Positions 6,305 through 13,648 of a DNA stretch of 64,000 bases are shown piece by piece. The translations under genes were made by a program, and so were the position numbers. Below the pieces are notes generated by a model, which saw only the letters and a program-made list of their open reading frames with translations, searched no databases and was not told the origin of the DNA. Position 1 is the stretch's first letter, and every line of letters begins with the position of its first letter. The DNA comes from Bacteroides muris (ex Afrizal et al. 2022) (GTDB lineage: Bacteria; Bacteroidota; Bacteroidia; Bacteroidales; Bacteroidaceae), in the NCBI RefSeq assembly GCF_004793475.1, contig NZ_SRYZ01000011.1:1-64000 (forward strand). The letters are read 5' to 3'.

Positions 6305-7852
6305 ATGAAAAAAAAACACTATGGAATGCTTTCTCTAGCTGTAGCTTCATACCTGACAGCTTATGCGGAAAATGGAAAGCAGAATACGGACAAACCGAAT
6401 GTGATTCTTATTTATGCTGATGATTTGGGATATGGTGACTTGGAATGTTATGGGGCAAAAAATGTGCAAACCCCTAATGTTAATCGCTTGGCATCCAAAG
6501 GTATCCGGTTTACCAACGCACATGCCACCGCTGCCACCAGTACCCCGTCCAGATATTCCATGCTGACAGGAGAATACGCATGGCGTAAACCGGGAACAGA
6601 CGTTGCGGTAGGAAATGCGGGAATGATTATACGTCCCGAACAGTACACCATAGCAGATATGTTTAAAAGTTCCGGTTATGCCACAGGAGCATTTGGTAAA
6701 TGGCATTTGGGGTTAGGTGACAAAACTGGGCAACAAGATTGGAATGCTCCTCTTTCCGCCTCTTTGGGCGATTTAGGATTCGATTACTCTTATATTATGG
6801 CTGCCACGGCCGACCGGGTTCCTTGTGTATTTATTGAAAATGGCCAAGTTGCCAATTACGATCCTTCCGCTCCGATAGAAGTGAGCTATGTAAAAAATTT
6901 CCCCGGTGAGCCTACCGGTAAAGACAACCCCGAACTGTTGTACAATCTCAAACCAAGCCACGGACATGATATGTCCATTGTAAACGGTATCAGCCGGATC
7001 GGTTATATGAAAGGGGGGGGGAAAGCATTGTGGAAAGATGAAAATATAGCTGATTCCATTACTACACATGCCATTGAGTTTATCAAGCAACATAAGGACG
7101 AGCCTTTCTTTATGTATTTCGCTACGAATGATGTGCATGTTCCCCGTTTTCCACATGAGCGTTTTCGTGGTAAAAACAAGATGGGGTTGCGTGGTGATGC
7201 TATCGCACAGTTTGACTGGAGTGTAGGTCGGTTGTTGGAAACCCTTGACGAAATGGGGCTGACCGGGAATACATTGATTATCCTTTCCAGTGACAATGGT
7301 CCGGTGGTAGATGACGGATACGATGACAAAGCGGAAGAATTACTGAACGGTCACGAACCTACCGGTGGTTTGCGAGGGGGGAAATATAGTGCATTCGAAG
7401 GAGGTACTCGCGTTCCTGTAATTGTGCATTGGCCCCAGGCCGTCGGCAAGCCTGGGGTTAGCGATGTTCTTATTTCACAAATAGACTGGTTGGCATCATT
7501 GGCTTCTTTAGTGAATGCTCGTATTCCGAAAGGAAGTGCTCCCGACAGTTACAACCGCCTGGGTAACTTGTTGGGCCAAGACAAGACAGATCGTCCATGG
7601 GTTATTGAGCAAGCCGCTAACCACACTTTGTCTGTACGTACCAAAGACTGGAAATTCATTGAAGGAGGTGACGGACCGGAAATGATACCTTGGGGGCCGA
7701 AAATTGAAACTGGATATTTGGGTACTCCTCAATTATATGATATGAAGCAAGTAGGCGAAAAAAAGAATGTGGCAACACAATATCCTGAGAAAGTGTTCGA
7801 ACTGGAAAAGATATTGAGAAAAGTACGAGACAGAAGTATAAAGATGAAGTAA
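6305..7852 (+). CDS. Arylsulfatase-type sulfatase (S1 family, serine-type)
   Basis: The start at 6305 (MKKKHYG) gives 515 residues and a normal signal peptide cut near residue 21; an upstream ATG at 6293 adds four residues. The sulfatase core is clear: the metal-binding ADDLGYGD motif (Asp39-Asp40), then STPSR with Ser79 as the residue converted to formylglycine, followed by YSMLTGEY, a GKWHLG motif, and SSDNGP further on. A Ser rather than Cys means maturation by an anaerobic sulfatase-maturating enzyme, not present in this window. There are no SusC/SusD genes nearby, so the sulfated glycan substrate is unknown. Codons 237-239 (7013-7021) are a run of nine G. The gene directly follows a transposon insertion. 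Confidence 0.9.
   Translation: MKKKHYGMLSLAVASYLTAYAENGKQNTDKPNVILIYADDLGYGDLECYGAKNVQTPNVNRLASKGIRFTNAHATAATSTPSRYSMLTGEYAWRKPGTDVAVGNAGMIIRPEQYTIADMFKSSGYATGAFGKWHLGLGDKTGQQDWNAPLSASLGDLGFDYSYIMAATADRVPCVFIENGQVANYDPSAPIEVSYVKNFPGEPTGKDNPELLYNLKPSHGHDMSIVNGISRIGYMKGGGKALWKDENIADSITTHAIEFIKQHKDEPFFMYFATNDVHVPRFPHERFRGKNKMGLRGDAIAQFDWSVGRLLETLDEMGLTGNTLIILSSDNGPVVDDGYDDKAEELLNGHEPTGGLRGGKYSAFEGGTRVPVIVHWPQAVGKPGVSDVLISQIDWLASLASLVNARIPKGSAPDSYNRLGNLLGQDKTDRPWVIEQAANHTLSVRTKDWKFIEGGDGPEMIPWGPKIETGYLGTPQLYDMKQVGEKKNVATQYPEKVFELEKILRKVRDRSIKMK
7013..7021 (+). repeat. Nine-base poly-G tract inside the sulfatase gene
   Basis: Nine consecutive G residues encode three glycines in MKGGGKALW. A gain or loss of one base would shift the frame about 46 percent of the way through the gene. 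Homopolymeric G tracts of this length in coding DNA are candidate slippage sites. Confidence 0.8.
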
Positions 7853-7888
7853 AGTATATCGGAGAATCTGGTTTGCTTTTAATCGGTA

Positions 7889-7929
7889 GATACCCTCATG
7901 GTCGTTAGGCTATGAGGGTATCTGTTTTA
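7889..7929 (+). terminator. Rho-independent terminator of the sulfatase gene
   Basis: GATACCCTCAT (7889-7899) pairs perfectly with ATGAGGGTATC (7912-7922) around a 12-base loop, and TGTTTTAT follows. Confidence 0.85.
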
Positions 7930-7981
7930 TACGTATTTCCATAAAAAATCTGCAAACTGCCCCTGTCTTGTCCGACCTTTT

Positions 7982-8022
7982 AAAAAAAGAGGATAAAAAG
8001 CTTACATCAGCTATTTATCCTC
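7982..8022 (-). terminator. Terminator of the initiator tRNA gene
   Basis: On the minus strand GAGGATAAA (8022-8014) pairs with TTTATCCTC (7997-7989), followed by seven T residues (7988-7982). It lies just past the tRNA 3' end. Confidence 0.8.
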
Positions 8023-8029
8023 ATTATAG

Positions 8030-8102
<73 letters not shown>

Positions 8103-8122
8103 ATGTTATCGTTTTGTGAGTG

Positions 8123-8153
8123 CAAAGGTACGGCTTTTTATTTAATATGCAAA
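8123..8153 (-). promoter_or_regulatory. Promoter of the initiator tRNA gene
   Basis: On the minus strand TTTG (8153-8150), exactly 19 bases, then TACCTTTG (8130-8123). This is a textbook match to the Bacteroides consensus, about 20 bases before the tRNA 5' end. Confidence 0.85.
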
Positions 8154-8276
8154 TAAAATGCATGATAATTTTGAGATTAAGTAGGCTTTCCTGGATAATG
8201 TGCTGATAAATAGAATGATAGTAAGCCTGCTTTTTTCTTTCTTTTTAGAGCTATTTGTTAATAAAATGAATGTTTT

Positions 8277-8308
8277 CTTGTAAGATATGCGGAAATGTCT
8301 TACTTTTG
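8277..8308 (+). promoter_or_regulatory. Promoter of the TetR-fabG-pseudouridine synthase unit
   Basis: CTTG (8277-8280), a 20-bp spacer and TACTTTTG (8301-8308) lie 31 bases before the ATG at 8340. Just upstream, an imperfect hairpin (AGTAGGCTT near 8181 with AAGCCTGCT near 8223, followed by six T) may shield the unit. Confidence 0.65.
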
Positions 8309-8339
8309 CTCAAATAATAAAGCAATGTGCAATTAATTT

Positions 8340-8924
8340 ATGACCGTATCTAAAACAAAAGCTAAATTAGTGGACGTTGCCCGTCAGCTGTTTGCAAAGA
8401 TGGGTGTTGAAAATACCACGATGAATGATATTGCCCTCGCTTCAAAGAAAGGTAGGAGAACACTCTATACCTATTTCAAGAGCAAGGAAGATATTTACTT
8501 GGCTGTTGTTGAGTCGGAGCTGGATATTCTCTCGGATATGATGAAGCGTGTGGTGGAGAAGGATGTTCAGCCGGACGAGAAACTGATGGAAATGATTTAT
8601 ACCCATCTGGATGCAGTGAAGGAGGTTGTTTTTCGGAACGGTACCCTTCGTGCCAATTTCTTTCGGGATATTTGGAGAGTGGAGAAAGTGCGCAAACGTT
8701 TTGACGCCAAGGAAACCCAACTTTTCAAGGAGGTCTTGCGTGAAGGCATGGAGAAAGGTGTTTTCCAGATAGACGATTTGGATATGACTGCTGAGATTGT
8801 GCATTACAGTGTCAAAGGCATTGAAACACCTTATATTCGTGGCCATATAGGAGCCAATCTGGAGGATGAGGTGCGGGATGCTTACGTTACCCGTCTGGTG
8901 CTTGGCGCGTTGGGGAAGAAGTAA
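8340..8924 (+). CDS. TetR/AcrR-family transcriptional regulator
   Basis: The 194-residue protein has a typical TetR N-terminal helix-turn-helix (about residues 8-55) with VDVARQLFAKMGVENTTMND, then IALASKKGRRTLYTYFKSKEDIYLAVVE, and a helical ligand/dimer domain with no motif I can assign. It is 31 bases upstream of fabG in the same direction, suggesting co-transcription or a regulator of lipid synthesis, although nothing seen proves the target. Length and layout match TetR proteins found next to fabG in other Bacteroides as far as I know. Confidence 0.88.
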   Translation: MTVSKTKAKLVDVARQLFAKMGVENTTMNDIALASKKGRRTLYTYFKSKEDIYLAVVESELDILSDMMKRVVEKDVQPDEKLMEMIYTHLDAVKEVVFRNGTLRANFFRDIWRVEKVRKRFDAKETQLFKEVLREGMEKGVFQIDDLDMTAEIVHYSVKGIETPYIRGHIGANLEDEVRDAYVTRLVLGALGKK

Positions 8925-8955
8925 GAATACATTTTATAAATAATTTAAAAATAAT

Positions 8956-9702
8956 ATGGGATTATTAGATGGAAAAACAGCCATTGTGACGGGTGCAGCA
9001 CGTGGCATCGGCAAGGCTATCGCTTTGAAGTTCGCTCAAGAAGGAGCAAATATTGCATTCACTGACTTGGTGATTGATGAAAATGCTGAGGCTACAGCAA
9101 AGGAACTGGAAGCTTTGGGAGTAAAGGCAAAGGCATATGCCTCCAACGCGGCAAACTTTGAAGACACAGCCAATGTAGTGGCAGAAATCCATAAGGACTT
9201 TGGTCGCATCGATATTCTGGTAAACAATGCCGGTATCACACGCGACGGCCTGATGATGCGCATGAGCGAACAGCAATGGGATATGGTTATCAATGTCAAC
9301 CTCAAATCGGCATTCAACTTTATCCATGCCTGCACCCCTATCATGATGCGGCAGAAGGCAGGTAGCATTATCAATATGGCATCTGTGGTAGGTGTTCACG
9401 GCAATGCCGGCCAGGCCAACTATTCTGCTTCCAAAGCCGGTATGATTGCTTTGGCCAAGTCTATCGCACAGGAACTGGGTTCTCGCGGTATCCGTGCCAA
9501 TGCCATTGCTCCGGGCTTCATCATGACAGCCATGACCGATGCCTTGTCCGAAGAAGTGAAGGCTGAATGGTGCAAGAAGATTCCTTTGCGTCGTGGCGGT
9601 ACACCCGAAGACGTGGCAAACATTGCTACCTTCCTGGCTTCTGACATGTCTTCGTACGTGTCCGGTCAGGTAATTCAGGTAGATGGTGGTATGAATATGT
9701 AG
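8956..9702 (+). CDS. fabG: 3-oxoacyl-[acyl-carrier-protein] reductase
   Basis: The 248-residue classical short-chain dehydrogenase has the NADPH-binding TGAARGIG motif (residues about 12-19), NNAG near residue 90, a catalytic Ser about 142, and YSASKAG with the Tyr/Lys pair near 155 and 159. The segment GFIMTAMTDAL and the C-terminal GQVIQVDGGMNM are typical of FabG. It reduces 3-oxoacyl-ACP in the elongation cycle of fatty-acid synthesis. The gene lies between the TetR gene and a pseudouridine synthase gene, all on the plus strand with short gaps. No companion fab genes are in view. Confidence 0.93.
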   Translation: MGLLDGKTAIVTGAARGIGKAIALKFAQEGANIAFTDLVIDENAEATAKELEALGVKAKAYASNAANFEDTANVVAEIHKDFGRIDILVNNAGITRDGLMMRMSEQQWDMVINVNLKSAFNFIHACTPIMMRQKAGSIINMASVVGVHGNAGQANYSASKAGMIALAKSIAQELGSRGIRANAIAPGFIMTAMTDALSEEVKAEWCKKIPLRRGGTPEDVANIATFLASDMSSYVSGQVIQVDGGMNM

Positions 9703-9790
9703 AATGACAAGCAAATTGAGGGATTAAGAATTGAAAGGTACAATCTACTTTCATTCTTTAATTCTGTCATTATTAATTTTTGAAATAACG

Positions 9791-10462
9791 ATGACTGTCG
9801 TATACGAAGACAATCATATCATTATAGTCAACAAGACCGCTTCCGAGATAGTTCAGGGAGACAAAACGGGTGATACACCGCTTTCGGAAACTGTAAAGCA
9901 GTACCTGAAAGAGAAGTACAGCAAGCCCGGAAATGTCTTTATCGGTGTCACCCACCGACTGGACCGCCCCGTGAGCGGTCTTGTTGTTTTTGCCAAGACC
10001 GGTAAGGCACTATCGCGTCTGAATGAGATGTTCAAGAACAGCGAGGTGAAGAAGACTTATTGGGCAGTGGTGAAGAACCTGCCTCGCGAAGAAGAAGGGG
10101 AGCTGGTGAATTATTTGGTACGCAACGAGAAACAGAACAAGAGTTATGCCTACGACAAGGAGGTGCCGGGCAGCAAGAAAGCGATTTTGCGCTATCGGAT
10201 TATCGGGCGGTCGCAGAACTATTATCTGTTGGAAGTAGACCTGAAAACCGGACGTCATCATCAGATACGCTGTCAGTTGGCAAAGATGGGTTCTCCTATC
10301 AAGGGCGACTTGAAGTATGGTTCGCCCCGCTCCAACCCCGACGGCAGCATCTGTCTGCATGCGCGGTCTATCCGTTTTGTGCATCCGGTGTCCAAAGAAC
10401 TGATAGAAGTGGAGGCGCCTGTTCCTCCCGGAAATTTATGGAATGGTTTTGAAACGATTTAA
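9791..10462 (+). CDS. RluA-family RNA pseudouridine synthase
   Basis: The ATG at 9791 (MTVVYEDNHII) gives 223 residues; the longer frame from 9731 runs through a junction repeat and is unlikely to be translated. The catalytic block HRLDRPVSGL carries the essential Asp, and GRHHQIRCQLA and LKYGSP are the later RluA motifs. There is no N-terminal S4 domain, so this is a short stand-alone catalytic type. The target is a uridine in rRNA or tRNA, which the sequence does not disclose. It ends 10 bases before the S9 peptidase start and is likely co-transcribed with it. Confidence 0.9.
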   Translation: MTVVYEDNHIIIVNKTASEIVQGDKTGDTPLSETVKQYLKEKYSKPGNVFIGVTHRLDRPVSGLVVFAKTGKALSRLNEMFKNSEVKKTYWAVVKNLPREEEGELVNYLVRNEKQNKSYAYDKEVPGSKKAILRYRIIGRSQNYYLLEVDLKTGRHHQIRCQLAKMGSPIKGDLKYGSPRSNPDGSICLHARSIRFVHPVSKELIEVEAPVPPGNLWNGFETI

Positions 10463-10472
10463 TCTTACTGTA

Positions 10473-13010
10473 ATGAAGAAAATCATAGTTTTGTCGGGCT
10501 TGCTGCTCCTTGCGGGATTGGCTGCCCAAGCTCAGGAAAGGATTGCTGAGTATAATGTGCGTCCTGCCGTTACGGTGCGCACCCCCCTCCAAGGCGATAG
10601 TATCAACTTCAAAGGAGATAAGTTTACTGTCGGTAATCTTTTGAAGACGAAGGTCAACCTCGGCTTCGACGGATGTCAGTACGAACGTATGGCGGCTGAT
10701 ACGGCCGGATATGTCGCTGTGGCAAAGGCGGATAAGGACAATCTGTTCTATCTGTTTGCCACCAATCTGCGTGCCGAGCGTTTCATGAAGGGCAAGCTGA
10801 ATGTATATTCCCCTGCCCGTTTTGAGGTGTTTGTAAACGGTGAATCCAAACAGGTCAAGGAGACGGCAGAGGACAGCTTGTCGCAGGTTCGTCCTACGGC
10901 CGTGAGTCTGCGCATGAATCCCGAAGCAGATTATGAGATTGTTATCAAGTTGCTTTCAAGCGCGGACGACAAGATGCAGCCGATGCTGAAATGCGAATTT
11001 GAAAAGGAAGAAGACTTTACCGATGTAGCCTGTCAGATAGCACCGGACATGAAGAGACGCTTTTCTTTGTTCAACACCAATTTCGGTTCCCGAGTGAGCT
11101 GGGTTTCTCTTTCGCCCAACGGCAAGTACCTGCTGACCCGCTATTCGGACAGTTACGACGTGAAACGTTTCAGAACCCGTTGTGAACTGACCGAGGTGAA
11201 GACCGGCCGGGTGATACTGCCCAATGCCAATGAAGGGATGAAGTGGATGCCCAACAGCAACAAGCTTTACTATACGGTTATGGGTGAGAAGCAGAACGAC
11301 CTGGTTGTGTTCGACCCTGCTACGATGCGTGAAGAAGTGCTGCTGAAGAATGTCCCGGAAGGATATTTTAGCTGGTCTCCTACGGAAGAATACCTTATCT
11401 ATATGCTCACGGACGAGGGCGAAAAGGTGAGTGGCCCGTTGAAACGTCTCTTGCATCCGGACGACCGTATCCCCAATTCTCGCAACCGTTATTATCTCAT
11501 GAAATACGATGTGGCGACGGGACTTTCCGAGCGTCTGACCTATGGTAACCGCAACGTCTATCTGAATGATATTTCTCCGGATGGCAAGAAACTGTTGTGC
11601 AGCACTTCCAAGCCAGACATCACTCGATGTCCTTTCTCTCTCTCTTCTCTTTTCGAGATTGATCTGGCCACCTTGCAGGCAGATACACTGGTGGCTTGGG
11701 ATGCCTATCTGGGAGGAGCTTCCTATTCTCCGGACGGCAAACAGCTTCTGGTGACCGGCAGTCCGTCCGCTTTCGGAGGCATCGGCAAGAACTGTGGTGA
11801 ACATCCTATTGCCAATGACTTTGATACCCAAGCCTTCATTATGGATCTGGCTACAAAGAAAGTGCAAGCCATCACGCGCGATTTCAATCCTACGGTGTCT
11901 CTCGTGCAGTGGAACCGTGTGGACGGATGTATCTATTTCGATACGACCGATGGAGATTGCAGTCATATCTATCGTTATGTTCCGAAGACGGGTGGCTTTG
12001 AGATGCTGCCGCTTGAAGAGGATGTGATTACTTCCTTCACGCTGGCCGATGACAATCCGGTTGTGGCTGCCTATGTGGGCGGAGGAAACGCTAGCACGGG
12101 CGTAGCTTACACGTACGACACGAAGAAAAAAGTTTCCACCCTGCTTGCCAATCCCATGAAGCCCATCCTCGATAAGATTGAGCTGGGACAGATGGAAGAG
12201 TGGAACTTTACAGCTTCGGACGGTACGGAGATAAAGGGAATGATTTGCTTGCCGCCGTCTTTCGACCCGAACAAGAAGTATCCGCTTATCGTGTACTATT
12301 ATGGAGGAACGACTCCTACGACCCGCGGCATTACTTCTCCGTACTCTGCACAGTTGTTTGCATCACGCGACTATGTGGTTTATGTTATCCAGCCCAGTGG
12401 TGCCATCGGGTATGGCCAGGAGTTCTCTGCACGCCACGTCAATGCTTGGGGTGAGCGTACGGCCGATGAAATTATTGAAGGCACGAAGAAGTTCTGTGCA
12501 GCCCATCCGTTTGTCAACGATAAACGTATCGGATGCTTGGGCGCCTCTTATGGAGGATTCATGACGATGTATCTGCAGACTAAGACGGATATGTTTGCTG
12601 CCGCAGCCTCACATGCAGGTATCAGTAATGTGACGAGCTATTGGGGCGAAGGTTTCTGGGGATACTCCTATAACTCGGTGGCGGCTGCCGAGAGCTATCC
12701 TTGGAATAATCCCGATTTGTTTACGAAACATGGAGCGCTGTTCAATGCGGACAAGATTAAGACTCCTCTGTTGTTGCTGCATGGCACGGTAGATACGAAT
12801 GTGCCTATCGGTGAAAGTATCCAGTTGTATAATGCGCTGAAGATATTGGGCAAGCCGGTGGAATTCATTACCGTGGACGGTGAGAATCATTTTGTGTCTG
12901 ATTATGCAAAGCGTGAATTGTGGCACAATTCAATCATGGCTTGGTTTGCCCGCTGGTTGCAGGATAGTCCGGCATGGTGGAATGACCTTTATCCGGAAAG
13001 GAACTGGTAA
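10473..13010 (+). CDS. S9-family (prolyl oligopeptidase-type) exported peptidase
   Basis: Starting at 10473 (MKKIIVLSG) the 845-residue protein has a cleavable signal peptide ending near AQAQE. The first two thirds form a WD/TolB-like beta-propeller with repeated SPNGK/SPDGK turns. The C-terminal alpha/beta hydrolase domain has the nucleophile in GASYGGF (Ser692), the acid in HGTVDTNVP (Asp774) and the base in DGENHF (His806). It probably cleaves peptides in the periplasm. It could be a dipeptidyl or acylaminoacyl peptidase; the substrate class is not resolved. A shorter upstream start (10443) would overlap the previous gene. A palindromic repeat array and a terminator follow. Confidence 0.92.
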   Translation: MKKIIVLSGLLLLAGLAAQAQERIAEYNVRPAVTVRTPLQGDSINFKGDKFTVGNLLKTKVNLGFDGCQYERMAADTAGYVAVAKADKDNLFYLFATNLRAERFMKGKLNVYSPARFEVFVNGESKQVKETAEDSLSQVRPTAVSLRMNPEADYEIVIKLLSSADDKMQPMLKCEFEKEEDFTDVACQIAPDMKRRFSLFNTNFGSRVSWVSLSPNGKYLLTRYSDSYDVKRFRTRCELTEVKTGRVILPNANEGMKWMPNSNKLYYTVMGEKQNDLVVFDPATMREEVLLKNVPEGYFSWSPTEEYLIYMLTDEGEKVSGPLKRLLHPDDRIPNSRNRYYLMKYDVATGLSERLTYGNRNVYLNDISPDGKKLLCSTSKPDITRCPFSLSSLFEIDLATLQADTLVAWDAYLGGASYSPDGKQLLVTGSPSAFGGIGKNCGEHPIANDFDTQAFIMDLATKKVQAITRDFNPTVSLVQWNRVDGCIYFDTTDGDCSHIYRYVPKTGGFEMLPLEEDVITSFTLADDNPVVAAYVGGGNASTGVAYTYDTKKKVSTLLANPMKPILDKIELGQMEEWNFTASDGTEIKGMICLPPSFDPNKKYPLIVYYYGGTTPTTRGITSPYSAQLFASRDYVVYVIQPSGAIGYGQEFSARHVNAWGERTADEIIEGTKKFCAAHPFVNDKRIGCLGASYGGFMTMYLQTKTDMFAAAASHAGISNVTSYWGEGFWGYSYNSVAAAESYPWNNPDLFTKHGALFNADKIKTPLLLLHGTVDTNVPIGESIQLYNALKILGKPVEFITVDGENHFVSDYAKRELWHNSIMAWFARWLQDSPAWWNDLYPERNW

Positions 13011-13023
13011 TACTTTATCTCTA

Positions 13024-13133
13024 CTTTACCTATCGTAAAGCGGCACTTTATCACCGATAAAGTGCCGCTTTATTAGTGATAAAGCAATACTTTACTGGTA
13101 ATAAAGTGCCGCTTTATGATGGGTAAAGTGAAT
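13024..13133. repeat. Array 1: five palindromic repeats with exact 22-bp period
   Basis: CTTTA starts at 13024, 13046, 13068, 13090 and 13112, and its inverse TAAAG starts at 13036, 13058, 13080, 13102 and 13124. Each unit is roughly CTTTAt-N5-aTAAAG followed by five bases, often TGCCG or CGGCA. Units 1-2 also form a larger perfect palindrome with arms 13037-13052 and 13056-13071. The array sits between the convergent S9 peptidase gene and a small-protein gene. Confidence 0.9.
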
Positions 13134-13180
13134 ATAAAGTGATTTCTGTCTGATAATAAGTATCTTACTGTGATGAAATG

Positions 13181-13224
13181 AAAAAGCCGTTTCCCAGAAT
13201 AGACAAGGAGGAAACGGCTTTTTT
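13181..13224. terminator. Bidirectional terminator between S9 peptidase and small exported protein
   Basis: AAAAAGCCGTTTCC (13181-13194) pairs with GGAAACGGCTTTTTT (13210-13224). The arms supply T-runs on both strands, serving both convergent genes. Confidence 0.85.
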
Positions 13225-13242
13225 GTTGTAGTGTGCTTACTG

Positions 13243-13425
13243 TTATTCGGCCACTTTTGCTGTGTCTGGGACGTTCTCGGCTTTCTGCAAAGTATCCGTT
13301 ATCACAGTGTCGTTAGACAAGGTTGTTGTCTTACTCGGCTGTTCTACCGGAGCCTTGGCTTGAGCCAAGAACGATCCGCCACAAACAAACATAAACAGGG
13401 CTGCTACTAATACTAATTTTTTCAT
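13243..13425 (-). CDS. Small exported protein, unknown function
   Basis: The 60-residue product starts MKKLVLVAALFMFV and has a clear signal peptide, with likely cleavage after AQA (about residue 23). The mature part, about 37 residues, is rich in Thr, Val and Asp/Glu (TTTLSNDTVITDTL) and has no Cys. It lies directly downstream of the sigma-54 response regulator gene on the same strand. Its upstream region has a -24/-12-like element and repeated TGTGGAA motifs, so I infer regulation by that activator. It ends just before a bidirectional terminator. I do not recognise a family; a real gene is supported by signal peptide, position, terminator and promoter elements. Confidence 0.65.
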   Translation of the reverse strand: MKKLVLVAALFMFVCGGSFLAQAKAPVEQPSKTTTLSNDTVITDTLQKAENVPDTAKVAE

Positions 13426-13510
13426 AATTCATTTGCTTTAGGTTGATAATATATTGTTGTTAAGTCTAAGTGCCTGCTTGGTGTAGCGCTTGGTGCTTAC
13501 GCTTAATATA

Positions 13511-13528
13511 GGTCAAATGATGTGCCAA
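13511..13528 (-). promoter_or_regulatory. Sigma-54-like (-24/-12) promoter of the small exported protein gene
   Basis: On the minus strand TTGGCAC-ATCAT-TTGAC resembles TGGCAC-N5-TTGCW: the -24 block is perfect and the spacing is right, but the -12 GC is GA. The predicted start near 13501 leaves about 75 bases of leader before the gene. No TAnnTTTG box is visible in this interval. Confidence 0.5.
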
Positions 13529-13596
13529 AAGAAGTGCGGTTCGGTTAAGTTGTTGAAATATAACTGTATATGAATTCGAGGCACAGTATGACACAG

Positions 13597-13644
13597 TGTG
13601 GAAAAATGTGGAATATGTGGAGGGAGATGTGGAATTATTCCACA
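13597..13644. promoter_or_regulatory. Cluster of TGTGGAA repeats, possible enhancer sites
   Basis: TGTGGAA occurs at 13597, 13607 and 13628, with TGTGGAG at 13616, at steps of 9 to 12 bases. The last copy forms a palindrome, TGTGGAA-N3-TTCCACA (13628-13644), centred about 135 bases upstream of the predicted sigma-54 start. This is where activators of sigma-54 usually bind. Confidence 0.45.
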
Positions 13645-13648
13645 CTTC

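Noticed and set aside
13024-13133. CRISPR array
   Set aside because: The units are only 22 bases in all, with no separate long unique spacers, and no cas genes are in the window. The same structure recurs elsewhere with a different core.
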